Origin: Catonia carolina
Taxonomy: Eukaryota > Arthropoda > Insecta > Hemiptera > Achilidae
NCBI GenBank assembly: GCA_035578175.1
Contig: JAQMRL010000021.1
Location: 5,104,084 to 5,168,083, forward strand
Length of the DNA: 64,000 nucleotides
Direction of reading: 5' to 3'
Part shown: one piece after another, positions 1 to 11,348 of the stretch
Numbering within the stretch: the first letter of the stretch is position 1
How the letters are laid out: every line of letters begins with the position of its first letter
Program-made: the position numbers and the translations under genes
The notes under the pieces: model-generated
Told to the model about the DNA's origin: nothing
Database searches by the model: none
The model's input: the letters and a program-made list of their open reading frames with translations, nothing else

Positions 1-105
1 ATACCACAAAAGACCCGACTCGAACATTTCTATTAAAATCTATCAACCGGAAGTTTATTCGAGTGATATTTCACTTTTCATGATTTTCTCTTAAACGATT
101 ATTTC
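1..105 (+). mobile_element. HINE-like element, internal fragment
   Basis: Matches the part of the HINE consensus after the GT tract (the stretch with CGGACCCGAC and CAACCGGAAG) and enters the window truncated. It runs directly into the 5' end of another HINE. Confidence 0.8.
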
Positions 106-109
106 GTAT

Positions 110-458
110 TTTTATTTTCTCTTGCCTGTATGAATATATAGGAAGGAAAGTATTGTTTCATGTCGATTTTAAGAAATACATATTCACCGGATCTACAAAC
201 CCCTTGTTTTCAGACCCCTTGAACCCAAAAAACATGTGTGTGTGTGTGTGTGTGTGTGCGTGTGTACAAAATATCTCAAGAACGGAACATCGTACGAACT
301 TGAAACTTGAAGTTTATTGAAACTTAATATTAGGTTATGGTTATTGAGGTTAGTTTTTTTTGTTCATTTCTAATGTTTTAATACTAATGTTAGGTTTGTT
401 GTTAATTATTTGCATTGGCAAGAGAAAGTTGTGTGAGTGTTTCACACCAAATTTTTTT
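110..458 (+). mobile_element. HINE-like element, internally deleted
   Basis: Has the 5' motif and hairpin, a GT tract near 236-265, and the 3' motif and hairpin ending near 458. The sequence jumps at about 310 from the post-GT region straight to the 3' region, losing both internal modules. Confidence 0.85.
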
Positions 459-469
459 AATTTCCTCTC

Positions 470-840
470 ACTTAGGCTACTGCATATTTTTTACTCTACA
501 AGATAGGGTATAAAAGCACGACTGCTAAAGTTCGTGGGGGCTTTGCTCGTGGAGAGGTCGTGATGGCGGCCTTAGTATGCATTTTACGATAAATTTGTAT
601 AAATTAAAATTATACAATTTAGAAATCTACAACTTATTTTTAGTTTATTTAAAGTTGCATCAACCGGTATTGATTGTTAACAACTACTGTGGGTTTTAAC
701 TTGTTAAAATTTCCAAGCCCTTGCCGGGAATCAAACGCGGGACCTTCCGCTTTGTAGGATAGCGCACTAGTTACTCCGCCACAACTTTTACATTGACAAG
801 AGAAAATCGTGTGAGTGTTTAACACCAGATAATTTTTAAT
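470..840 (+). mobile_element. Diverged HINE-like remnant split by a tRNA-like insertion
   Basis: Recognisable pieces are the 'ctctacaagatagggta' segment near 495-512, the 'ggccttagtatgcatttta' module near 570-590, and a decayed 3' end at about 790-835. Order and strand agree with a plus-strand HINE interrupted at 708-790. Confidence 0.55.
708..790 (-). mobile_element. tRNA-like SINE head
   Basis: On the minus strand it reads as a tRNA-like head, with a GTGGCGGAGTAAC A-box-like stretch and a GTTTGATTCCC B-box-like stretch. The spacing resembles the other tRNA-derived SINE heads in the window. It is unlikely to be a working tRNA because it sits in repeat debris and the acceptor stem does not pair convincingly. 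Confidence 0.5.
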
Positions 841-1013
841 AAATGGATTATTCTCTTCTGTAAACAACTTAAAAATTATTTGAATGACATTTAAATTTCG
901 ATTTGTACTACCCTATTTTATTATCAAAATACTGTTTGATAAATTTTGAAATCACTGTGTTCAATCGAGAATCATTTCCATTTCCGCGTTTGTATATACT
1001 ACAGGTATAACCT

Positions 1014-1952
1014 AAAAAATCTGGTGTGAAACACTCACACAACTTTCTCTTGCCAATGCAAATAGTTAACAATAAACCTAACATTAGTATTAAAACATTA
1101 GAAATGAACAAAAAACTAACCTCAAAAAACATAAGTGAAATACGCAAAATTAAAATCGACCTCAGTTTAGCTTAAAAATACGGAAAATCGCTCATTCACG
1201 CTAAACTAGGCACTGTACAAAAATGCTTAAAATAAAAGTTTTAGATCTCTTAATTTCCTATAAATTTTATTTCATACATTTTTGTCGTAAAATGCATTCA
1301 AAGGCCAAAATGTTAAAAAAATAGATTTTTCACACGTTTTCGTGAGAAAAAAAAACAGAAAATTGCTAATTACCGCTAAACTAAGCGTTATACAAAAAAA
1401 TGTTTGAAATAAAAGTTGTAGAATTTTACATTCTCTACAACTTTTATTATATAATATTTTGCGCTAAAATGCATATTAAAGCCACAATCTTAAAAAAAAA
1501 AATTTTTTTACGTAAAAACAGCCGCACGCAGAATTTCAGCAAACATGGCGCCTACCCTATCTTGTAGAGAATAAAAAATTGAGTAAATGAGGCGATTTTA
1601 AAAAAAATCGTAGGACCAGTTTTTGAGAAAATCGCAAAAAAGTGAAAAATTATACGAATAAACTACTACTTCCGGTTAACCGATTTTGATGAAAATGTTC
1701 GTGTCGGGTCCGGTAGTGGTATGTAACTTAAGTTTCAAGTTTGAAGTTCGTACGTTGTTCCGTTCTTGAGATATTCTGTTCACACACAGACACACACACG
1801 CACACACACACACACAGACACACACACACAGACCAATCGCTAAAAACATGTTTTTTGGGTTCAGGGGTTCTGAAAACGTGTAGATCCGGTGAAGAGTGTA
1901 TTTGTTAAAATCGACATGAAAACAATACAATATAGGCAAGAGAAAGTAAAAA
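1014..1952 (-). mobile_element. HINE-like element, full length
   Basis: Minus-strand copy from the terminal hairpin (1019-1050) to the 5' motif at 1935-1947. The CA tract lies near 1780-1830. Confidence 0.9.
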
Positions 1953-2171
1953 GAACTTCTAATTTCATCACAAATAAAGAATTTAAACGTTCGTTAATGG
2001 ACAAGTGTTGAAAAATAAAATTTAATAAAAAAGGTTAAATTGTTTTTATAATTCGTATTGGAATAAAATACGTAGAATTTCAATCATGAATAGTTAAATA
2101 ACGTTTAAACAGGTCAGTTGTTTATTCTGTTACATTATACAGTGTCTGGCAAAAATTAAGACGCCATGAAA

Positions 2172-3090
2172 AAAAAATCTGGTGTGAAACACTCACACAA
2201 CTTTCTCTTGCTAATGTAAATAATTAACAATAATCCTTACATTATTAATAAAACATTAGAAATAAAAAAAAACTAACTTTAATAATATAACCTAATTTTT
2301 ATCATAAGTGAAAACGCAAAATGAAAATCGACCTTATTTTGGCTTAAAAATACGGAAAATCGCTCTTTCACGCTAAACTAGGCACTGTACAAAACAATAC
2401 TCTTATTAAAGTTGTAGATCTTTTAATTTTCGATAAATTTAATTATATACACTTTTGTCGTAAAATGCATACTAAGGCCGAAATCTTTAAAAAAATCGAT
2501 TTTTTACACGTTTTCGTGAGAAAAAAACATAAAATTGCTAATTACCGCTGAATTAAGCGTTATACGAAAAAATGTTTGAAATAAAAGTTGTAGAATTTTA
2601 AATTTTCTACAACTTTTATTTGATATGTTTTTGCGCTAAAATGCATAATAAAGCCGCAATCTTAAATAAACAATTTTATAACGAGTAAACAGCCTCACCG
2701 AGAATTTCAGAAAATATGACGCCTACCCTATCTTGTAGAGCATAAAAATTAAGTAAATGAGGCGATTTAAAAAAAAAATAATTGGACAAGTATTTGAGAA
2801 AATCGCAAATAAGTGAAAAATTACACGAACAAACTACTACTTCCGGTTGACCGATTTTGATGAAAATGTTCGTGTCGGGTCCGGTAGTGGTATGTAACTT
2901 AAGTTTCAAGTTCGTACAATGTTCCGTTGAGATATTTTGTATACACAAACACACAGACAGACCAATAGGTACAAAGCAGTTGTGTGGGTTGAGGGGGTCT
3001 GTTTAGGTGTATATTCGGGTGAAGAGTGTATTTGTTAAAATTGACATGAAAACAATACTTTCCTTCCTACATATTCATAAAGGCAAGAAT
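2172..3090 (-). mobile_element. HINE-like element, 5' end truncated
   Basis: Runs from the 3' hairpin near 2179 to a 5' end that breaks at 'aggcaagaat' just before the GAAAGT of the terminal motif. The CA tract is unusually short (2940-2960). Confidence 0.88.
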
Positions 3091-3093
3091 TAT

Positions 3094-3256
3094 TAAAATG
3101 TTTTTATAATTCGTATTGAAATGAAATAGAATTTCAATAATGAACAGTAATAACGTTTAAACAGGTCAGTTATTTATTCTGTTACATTATACATAGTGTA
3201 GTTTATATTTACCTTCGTTAACAAATAATGTAAACGTATTTGGCCTTAACAAGTTT
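3094..3256 (+). repeat. Paralogue of the host sequence flanking 2150-4267 (empty site)
   Basis: The first part matches 2036-2149 and the second part matches 4268-4336. They are joined at a single TA (3190-3191), exactly where the compound Tc1-like element sits in the other copy. It therefore looks like an unoccupied version of that target, lying inside the element itself. Confidence 0.75.
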
Positions 3257-3267
3257 GTGTGCATTTT

Positions 3268-4199
3268 ATTTTTACTTTCTCTTGCCTATATGAATATACA
3301 GCAAGGAAAGTATTGTTTTCATGTCGATTTATCAAATCGAGTTTTCACTGGATCTACACGTTTTCAGACCCCTCTGAACCCAAAAAACATGTTTTTAGCG
3401 ATTGGTCTGTGTGTGTGTGTGTGTGTGTGTACAAAATATCTCAAGAACGGAACATTGTACGAACTTGAAACTTGAAACTTAAGTTACATACCACTACCGG
3501 ACCCGACATGAACATTTTCATCAAAATCGGCCAACCGGAAGTAGTAGTTTATTCGTGTAATTTTTCACTTTTTTGCGATTTTCTCAAAAACGGGTCCTAC
3601 GATTTTTTTAAAATCGCGTGATTTACTACATTTTTTATGTTCTACAGATAGTGTAGGCGCTATGTTTGCTGAAATTCTTGGTGAGGCTGTTTTCACGTAA
3701 AAAATTTGTTTTTTAAGATTACGGCGTTAATATGCATTTTAGGGCAAAAATTTATGTAATAAAATATGTAGAGAATGTAAAATCCTACAACTTTTATTTC
3801 AAACATTTTTTTGTATAACGCTTAGTTTAGTTATAATTAGCAATTTTCTGTTGTTTTCTCACGAATACGTGTGAAAAATCGATTTTTTATGATTTCGGCC
3901 TTGGTATGCATTTTACGACAAACGTGTATACCAATTAATTTAATAGGAAATAAAAAGGTCTACAACTTTTATTAAGAGCATTTTTCTCTACAGAGCGTAG
4001 TTTAGCGTGAAAGAATGATTTTCCGTATTTTTAAGCCAAACTGAAGTTGATTTTATTTTCGTCTTTCACTAATGATTAAAAAAAGGTTATGTTTATTGTT
4101 TATTTTTAATACGTATTTCATTAGTAATGTTAGGTTATATTGTTTAAATTATTTGCATTGGCAAGAGAATGTTGTGTGAGTGTTTCACACCAGATTTTT
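3268..4199 (+). mobile_element. HINE-like element, full length
   Basis: 5' motif at 3274-3286, GT tract 3410-3431, 3' hairpin near 4172-4188. It is head-to-head with the minus copy at 2172-3090. Confidence 0.9.
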
Positions 4200-4338
4200 T
4201 TTATTTATTTCATATTGTGAATAGCAAATGTGTAAGGACGGTGTCATTAAACTTTTGACAGACACTGTACATAAGTATAGTTTAGATTTACCGTTGTTAA
4301 CATAACAATTAATGTGAACGTATTGGCCTTAACAAGTA

Positions 4339-5698
4339 TAGGTTGATTCAAAAAGAGTACCGGTTTTTAAACGGCTGGTAAATGTTTGTTTATCGGTTGG
4401 CAACATTGTTAGACCTCATTTCTATTTCGGAGAACATTCCGATTGACGATTCAGTTGTAGTTTCTCTTGTTCGCAGTGTAGTACTCTCGCAGTCTGTGTC
4501 TAACCATGGAGAAGTTTACTATTGCACAACGAGTGTTAATCGTCAAAACATTTTACCAGAGTGGAGAGAGTTATGCGGCTACTGTCAGGCGACTTCGCGG
4601 TACTCTAGGACGTAATGAAGCACCGAATGAATCAACAGTTCGCAGGGTCATGAAAATGTTTTTTGAGACGGGTTCAACAGTAGACCTTAAAAGTTCTGGA
4701 CGTCGTCGTTCTGGCCGAACTGAGCAGAACGTTGCGTTGGTTCGTGACAGTGTGGCTGTTAGCCCAGCAAAATTAATACGTCGCCGTTCTCAACAATTGG
4801 GTTTACGATGTTCTTCTGTACGGAGAATTCTTCGGTACGATCTCCAATATCACCCGTATAAAATTCAGTTGCCGCAACATTTGAAAGTGGCAGACCACCA
4901 GAAGAGACGACAGTTTGTTGACTGGGTATTGAGAAAACGGCAGGATGATGACACCTTCGCAAACAAAATCATTTTCAGTGATGAGGCGCACTTCCACTTA
5001 AACGGTTTTGTTAATAAACAGAACTGCCGTATGTGGGGTTTAGAAAACCCTCGCGTGGTTAATGAAAGGGAAATGTATGCACAGCGAGTGACAGTTTGGT
5101 GCGGCTTTTGGTCGGGCGGTGTCATCGGCCCTTACTTTTTTGAAAATCAAGAACGACAAGCCGTGACAGTAAATGGAGACCGATACCGTACGATGATTAG
5201 GGAGTTTTTGTGGCGTCATTTGGATGGAATGGACATTGACGAGTTGTGGTTTCAGCAGGATGGTGCCACCTGTCACGCTGCATGAGAAACAATATTGTTG
5301 CGCCGTGAACGGTTCCAGGATCGCATCATTTCTCGTAATTCCGACCATCAATGGCCACCAAGGTCGTGTGACTTGACGCCTTGTGACTTTCCTCTTTGGG
5401 GTCATCTGAAATCATTGGTGTATGCCAATAAACCCCAAAACATCAATGAATTGAAGGAGGAAATTCGACGGGTTATCGGGCAAATGGAAGTCGAAACTTG
5501 TCGTGCAGTAATATCCAATTTCATGGACAGAGTTGATGCGTGCCAGCGCAGTAGAGGAGGACACATGCATGACATCATTTTTCATACATGAAATCGGAAG
5601 GTAAGATGAACTTGTTGATGTATTTATTTTCAGTTTTTCAATAAAATAAATCTCTTAATTTGATGTATCAAAACCGGTGCTCTTTTTGAATCACCCTA
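4339..5698 (+). mobile_element. mariner-type (DD41D) element, copy 1
   Basis: About 1.36 kb flanked by TA dinucleotides (4337-4338 and 5699-5700). Terminal inverted repeats of about 30 bp contain TGATTCAAAAAGAG and CCGGTTTT, with a few mismatches. The inside is a leader of about 165 bp, one transposase reading frame and a short 3' tail with AATAAA near 5638-5644. It is the longest of three copies in the window; the others (17.2 and 33.0 kb) are deletion derivatives. Confidence 0.92.
4506..5591 (+). pseudogene. mariner-type transposase, one in-frame stop
   Basis: A reading frame of 361 codons broken only by TGA at 5283-5285. Such enzymes cut and paste their own element at TA sites in the nucleus. 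Residues about 3-58 form the N-terminal helix-turn-helix region of the DUF4817 type seen in many insect mariner-like transposases, followed by a basic GRRRSGR stretch (65-71). Catalytic aspartates are D159 in IIFSDEAHF, D252 in QQDGATCH and D294 in CDLTPCDF. The 41 residues between the last two give a DD41D spacing, as in rosa- or Visitor-like groups. The ATG lies in a good context (AACCATGG). The stop is a CGA-to-TGA change; the copy at 17.2 kb keeps CGA at that site. The 259-residue product lacks the third aspartate and should be inactive. Confidence 0.93.
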
Positions 5699-5972
5699 TA
5701 AGTAGATGTTGTTTGTATTATCTGTTGATATATACTTGTAGTTTACATACTTGCATACTTATCGGTAAGTATAAGATATGTACATACAGTGGATAGGTAT
5801 TGTTAAACGTACTTGTCAATTATTTATTAGTAGTTGAACAAAGTAAAACAAGATTTCGAAGGCCGTCAACCCTGAAAACCAGCCAGGAACATAAATTTAT
5901 TTATCTTTTTTATACGTCATTGAGTGACGTTTGTAATCTTTAATATACTTAAATAATTAAATCAGATATAAT

Positions 5973-6922
5973 TTTACTTTCTCTTGCCTATATGAATATA
6001 TAGGAAGGAAAGTATTGTTTTCATGTCGATTTTTCGAAATCGAGTTTTCACCGGATCTATACATTTTCAGACCCCCTGAACCCAAAAAACATGTTTTTAG
6101 CGATTGGTCTGTGTGTGTGTGTGTCTGTGTGAGTGTGTGTGTGTATACAAAATATCTCAAGAACGGAACATCGTACGAACTTGAAACTGAAGTTACATAC
6201 CACTACGGGACCCGACACGAACATTTTCATCAAAATCGGTCAACCGGAAGTAGTAGTTTATTTGTGTAATTTTTCACTTTTTTGCGATTTTCTCAAAAAC
6301 TGGTCCTACGATTTTCTTTAAAATCGCCTTCTTTACTCATTATTTTATTCTCTACAAGATAGGGTGGCGTCATGTTTGCTGAAATTTTTGGTGAGGCTGT
6401 TTTCACGTAAAAACATAGTTTTTTTAAGATTATGGCTTTAATATGCAATTTAGCGCAAAAATTTATATAATAAACGTTGTAGAGATTTTAAAATTCTACA
6501 ACTTTTAATTCAAACATTTTTTTTGTATAACGCTTAGTTTAGCAGTAATTAGCGATTTTCTGATTTTTTCTCACGAAAACGTGTGAAAAATCAATTTTTT
6601 TAAGATTTCGGCCTTAGAATGCATTTTACGACAAACGTGTATATAATAAATGTTATAGTAAATAAAACGATCTACAACTTTTGTTTAAAGCATTTTTCAC
6701 TACAGAGCCTAGTTTAGCGCGAAAGTGTGATTTTCCTTATTTTTAAGCCAAACTGAGTTCGATTTTCATTCTGCGTCTTTCACTCATGATTAAAATTAGG
6801 TTATGTTTATTGAGGTTAGTTTTTTGTTTATTTCTAATGTTTTATTACTAATATTAGGTTTATTGTTAATTATTTGCATTGGCAAGAGAAAGTTGTGTGA
6901 GTGTTTCACACAAGATTTTTTT
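5973..6922 (+). mobile_element. HINE-like element, full length
   Basis: 5' motif and hairpin at 5975-6007, GT tract 6110-6145, 3' hairpin near 6894-6911. The terminal loop differs slightly from the consensus (CACACAAG). The preceding 5701-5972 holds no recognisable feature. Confidence 0.9.
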
Positions 6923-7156
6923 AAAAATAATGTTGTGTGAAAGATTCACATGACTTTGTCTTTCCAATATTAATAGAAAAATACAACGTTTCGTACTGTC
7001 AGAGCAGTAGTTTGTTAACTCAAAATATTTCAATTTTTTTGTTTGCTTAATGACAATAATGAGTTTGTAGTTAAAAATATTAATTAATACATTAATACAT
7101 TATTGTTAATAATGTATTAGTATGTAGACATCACTGACAACATTGTAACAATTGTA

Positions 7157-8097
7157 AAAATCTGGTGTAAAACACTCACACGACTTTCTCTTGCCAATGC
7201 AAATAATAACCAATATAACCTAACATTAGTAATAAAACATTAGAAATGAACAAAACACTAACCTCAAAAACATAACCTAATTTTAATCATATATGAAAGA
7301 CGCAAAATGAAAATCAACCTCTTTTGGCATAAAAATACGAAAAATCACTCTTTCACGCTAAACTAGGCTCTGTACAAAATAATGCTATAAATAAAAGTTG
7401 TAGATCTTTTAATTTTCTATAAATTTGATTATAAACACTTTTGTCATAAAATGAATACCAAGGCCGAAATCTTAAAGAAATCGATTTTTCACGCGTTTTC
7501 GTGAGAAAAAACAGAAAATCGCTAATTACCGCTAAAATAAGCGTTATACAAAAAAAAAATGTTTGAAGTAAAAGTTGTAGAATTTTAAATTCTCTACATT
7601 TTTTATTATATACATTTTCGCGCTGAAATACATATTAAAGCCGTAATCTTAAAAAACACTTTTTTTACGTGAAAACAGCCTCACCAAGAATTTCAGCAAA
7701 CATTGCGCCTACCCTATCTTGTACAGAATAAAAAATTGAGTAAATGAGGCGCTTTTTAAAAAAAATCGTAGGACCAGTTTTTGAGAAAATCGCAAAAAAG
7801 TGAAAAATTACACGAATAAAGTACTACTTCCGATTGACCGATTTTGATGAAAATGTTCTTGTCGGGTCCGGTAAGGGTATGTAACTTAAGTTTCAAGTTT
7901 CAAGTTCGTACGATGTTCCCTTCTTGAGATATTTTGTATACACACACACTCACACACACACACCAATCGCTAAAAACATGTTTTTTGGGTTCAGGGGGTC
8001 TGAAAACGTGTAGATCCGGTGAAAACTCGATTTCTTGAAATGGACATGAAAACAATACTTTTCTTCCTATATATTCATATAGGCAAGGGAAAGTAAA
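7157..8097 (-). mobile_element. HINE-like element, full length
   Basis: 3' hairpin at 7161-7180, 5' motif at 8082-8095, CA tract 7938-7963. Its 5' end faces the next copy 45 bp away. Confidence 0.9.
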
Positions 8098-8142
8098 ATT
8101 GTTACTACAGTATATTGAATGGCTTTTGCAAGCCCCTTATAT

Positions 8143-8277
8143 TTTTACTATCTCTTGCCTATATGAATATATAGGAAGAAAAGTATCGTTTTCATGTCGA
8201 TTTTTCGAAATCGAGTTTTCACCGGATCTATACGTTTTCAGACCCCCTAAACCCAAAAAACATGTTTTTACCGATTG

Positions 8278-8308
<31 letters not shown>

Positions 8309-9092
8309 AACAGAATATCTCAAGAACGGAACATCGTACGAACTTGAAACTTGAAACTTAAGTTACATACCACTACCGGACGCGACACGAACATTTTCAT
8401 CAAAATCGGTCAACCGGAAGTAGTAGTTTATTCGTATAATTTTTCAGTTTTTTGCGATTTTCTCAAAAACTGGTCCTACGATTTTTTTTTAAATCGCCTA
8501 TTTTACTCAATTTTTTATTCTCTACAAGATAGGGTAGGCGCCATGTTTGCTGAAATTCTCGGTGAGGCTGTTTTCACGTAAAAACGTTGTTTTTTTAAGA
8601 TTACGGCTTTAATATAAATTTTAGCGCAAAAACTTATATAATAAAAGTTGTAGAGAATTTAAAAACCTACAACTTATGTTTCAAACATTTTTTTGTATGA
8701 CGCTTAGTTTAGCGGTAATTTGCGATTTTCTGTTTTTTTTTCTCACGAAAACGTGAGAAAAATCGATTATTTTAACATTTCGGTCTTAGTATGCATTTTA
8801 CGACAAAAGTGGATATAATTAAATTTATAGAAAATTAAAAGATCTACAACTTTTGTTTAGAGCATTTTTCTCTACAGAGCCTAGTTTAGCGTGAAAGCGT
8901 GATTTTCCGTATTTTTAAGCCAAACTGAGTTCGATTGTCATTTTGCGTCATTCACTCATGATTAAAATAAGGTTATCTTTATTGAGGTTAGTTTTTGTTC
9001 ATTTCTAATGTTTTAATACTAATGTTAGGTTTATTGTTAATTATTTGCATTGGCAAGAGAAAGTTGTGTGAGTGTTTCACACCAGATTTTTT
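8143..9092 (+). mobile_element. HINE-like element, full length
   Basis: 5' motif (one change, ACTATCTCTTGCC) at 8146, GT tract 8281-8308, 3' hairpin 9064-9082. Forms a head-to-head pair with 7157-8097, giving two arms of about 0.94 kb around a 45-bp loop. Confidence 0.9.
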
Positions 9093-9177
9093 TTACTTTC
9101 TCTTGCCGATATGAATATATAGGAAGAAAAGTATTGTTTTCATGTCGATTTTAAGAAATCGAGTTTTCACCGGATCG
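9093..9177 (+). mobile_element. HINE-like 5' fragment abutting a full copy
   Basis: Starts in the T-run of the preceding copy's 3' end and stops after CACCGGATC. This is tandem insertion of a second element at the 3' terminus of the first, followed by truncation. Confidence 0.8.
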
Positions 9178-9242
9178 AAGTAAGATAGATAGTGTACTGT
9201 CCTCCTCATGATAGGCGCAATCGTCAACTTATACCGCGTTAC

Positions 9243-9868
9243 CAGTATAAGTTTTAGACGAACTAACGTCCCATAGCCGAGCGAGTGAGAGGGAGATATG
9301 TGGCATAACTACGCATGTGCTCAAAGGTCTTTACCGTTATAATCCATAATCCACCGGGTTGGTCTAGAGGTAAAGTCGTCGCCAAAATCAGCTGTTTAAC
9401 AGCTGATTTTCGGAGACGAAGGTTCCTGGTTCAAATCCTAGTAAAGGTAGTTACTTTTATACGGATTTGAATACTAGACAGTGGTTACCGGTGTACTTTG
9501 ATGGTTGGGGTTCAATTAACCATACTCTCTCAGGAACGGTCGACCTGAGTCTGTACAAGACTACACCTCATTTACATGTCATACACATCATCCTCATCTC
9601 ATTGGGTCATGGGGTTGCTTATTGTTCTGAATTGAACAGATTGCAACGTACACAAATTAGGAATAAAAAAAAAAATAATCCATATCTGAAAACATACTAC
9701 AGTCGTTATCTTGCTTGTTAGTTTACTGCATCCATAAACGCTTGCTCACAACAATGAGTAAAATTACACGACAATGTTATTGGAACGGCGCGTATGGCTT
9801 GTGCGAGTGAGAGCGTTGTGCATTCTCTCACTCCCACGGCTAGGGGACATTAGTTCATCTGAATACTG
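9243..9868 (+). mobile_element. Short TIR element (MITE), copy 1, interrupted by SINE-B
   Basis: The left end contains GACGAACTAACGTCCC and the right end GGGACATTAGTTCATC, which are imperfect inverses. The body contains two matching GAGTGAGAG-type stretches near the ends. SINE-B at 9351-9674 splits it. No coding potential. The end structure and the TA between this and the next copy suggest a Tc1/mariner-like origin. Confidence 0.7.
9351..9674 (+). mobile_element. SINE-B, complete copy
   Basis: A tRNA-derived SINE: A-box-like GGTTGGTCTAGAGGTAAAG, internal palindrome CAGCTGTTTAACAGCTG, B-box-like GGTTCAAATCC, a body of about 200 bp and an A-rich tail. It is flanked by the 10-bp target duplication ATAATCCATA (9339-9348 and 9675-9684), the mark of LINE-dependent retroposition. 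The head would act as an internal Pol III promoter. Confidence 0.93.
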
Positions 9869-9870
9869 TA

Positions 9871-10155
9871 CAGATATCAGACGAACTAATGTCCCATAGT
9901 CGACCGAGTGAGAGGGAGATATGTAGCATAACTACGCATGCGTTTAAAGGTCTTTACCGTTATAATCCAAATCTGAAAACATACTACAGTCGTTATCTTG
10001 TTTGTTAGTTTACTGCATGCATAAACGTTTGTTCTTAATAATGAGTAAATTTATACGACAATGTTATTGGAACAGCGCGTATGGGTTGTGCGAGTGAGAG
10101 CGTTATGCATTCTCTCACTCCCACGGCTAGGGGACTTCAGTTCATTTGAATACTG
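9871..10155 (+). mobile_element. Short TIR element (MITE), copy 2
   Basis: 285 bp, uninterrupted, head-to-tail with copy 1 and sharing its TA (9869-9870). The ends CAGACGAACTAATGTCCC and the inverse of TACTGTA/TTCAAATGAACT define TIRs of about 25 bp. Confidence 0.75.
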
Positions 10156-10222
10156 TATCTTTAATATGAAATAACTGTCTTAGAATATTTCATTCAATAA
10201 ATTTCTGTACTTTGATGGTGGG

Positions 10223-10226
10223 CAGT

Positions 10227-10276
<50 letters not shown>

Positions 10277-11088
10277 GTCCGACTGTTCTGCAATTACTGC
10301 TAATGCAGACGGTGATGGATGAAATGATGTTTTGTAACGTATGAAAATATGCCGTGCCTGAATGGGATTCGAACCCAAGACCGCATGATGAAAGGCGAGC
10401 ACGTTACCAACTGCGCCAATGCGGCCGGCAGTGGTGGATTACCCAATAGGCACTACTAGGCACGTGCCTAGGGGCCCCCGACAAAATAAAAAAAATAAAA
10501 AATTTGGAAAAAAAATTGAAAATTTAAAAAAAATTTGGAAAAAAAAATTTGATTGAACAAATGACAAAATTGTAAAGTATTAATACATTTTCAATCGTAA
10601 AAATATTCAATTGTTGAACTTAATGACATGATTGTGTATGATTACATTAAATTTATAGTACATTTATAATACATTTTCTGGGGCCCCTAAAATATAAATA
10701 AATAAATTCGTAAACACGTTTTTACGAATGCATAAATTCGCGCGTTTTTTATTTCGGTGGCGCTACTACACGGGGGCAACTATGCTGCAAGAACGTTTAG
10801 ATATGTTAAGTCTTCTTTGCATCGAATCTGATATTTTACGAAAAATTAATTTTGATGACATCATCGATGAGTTCAGTGAATCGAAATGTAGGAGAAAATT
10901 TTTCTAAATCGTCTTTATTATAGTTAATATTATTATAATTATCAGATATCTGAACAAATGTTATTTTGATAGAAAATAAACTTGATTGAAATATTAACTA
11001 TCATGTTTTTATTACGTCAAAGCAAAGTGGGGGGGGGGGGCCTCATTTGCCATTGCCTAGGGCCCCAACAAGTATTAATCCGCCTCTG
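10223..11088. mobile_element. Non-autonomous hAT-type element with a SINE in its left TIR
   Basis: Starts CAGTGGTGGATTA (read across the SINE) and ends TAATCCGCCTCTG. The 8-bp target duplication ATGGTGGG lies at 10215-10222 and 11089-11096. An 8-bp duplication and CAG/CTG ends are typical of hAT. The interior is AT-rich, with a second inverted match around GGGCCCC (10480 and 11060) and a run of ten G near 11031. No transposase frame is visible. Confidence 0.85.
10229..10426 (-). mobile_element. SINE-A inserted in the hAT left end
   Basis: Minus-strand SINE-A: tRNA-like head GGCCGCATTGGCGCAGTTGG at the right, a body with CATACGTTACAAAAC, and a long poly-T (poly-A tail) at 10229-10273. The repeated GGCAGTGG (10221-10228 and 10427-10434) is its target duplication and overlaps the hAT terminus, so the SINE arrived after the hAT. 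Confidence 0.9.
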
Positions 11089-11348
11089 ATGGTGGGTGAG
11101 TAAGGAATTAAAAATATTCTTTTAAGTCATTTGCATTTCGGTGCATGTTTGTAATATTCAATGAACACGTAACTTAAGGTAAACCGGTGAATGTGATTAA
11201 TAAATTTTATAATCAAAAGCGATTTTATATAATTTATATTGTAAATTATTCATGTAACGAACATAGATGAATGAATAATCATGACTAGAACAATGAATTT
11301 GATCCTTGATATTTCTTTGACCATATAGGGTGATCAAAAAATTTAGTA

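Larger units (their letters stand above)
2150..4267. mobile_element. Compound Tc1-like element containing two HINEs
   Basis: The left end CAGTGTCTGGCAAAAATTAA and the right end (plus strand) TTAAACTTTTGACAGACACTG are imperfect inverted repeats, flanked by TA at 2148-2149 and 4268-4269. The ends resemble those of the element at 63,261-63,997. The interior holds a minus HINE, an empty-site-like host segment and a plus HINE; no transposase is visible. The TIRs are diverged, so the pairing is probable rather than certain. Confidence 0.55.

Noticed and set aside
6133..6321. Recurrent 60-85-codon frames (…LKLHTTTGPDTNIFIKIGQ…) in many places, for example 6133-6321, 8351-8581, 18775-19005 and 26275-26505
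   Set aside because: They occur because the same HINE DNA recurs. Frames start and stop at different points between copies, run through the microsatellite, and show no preferred third-position variation. Not treated as genes.
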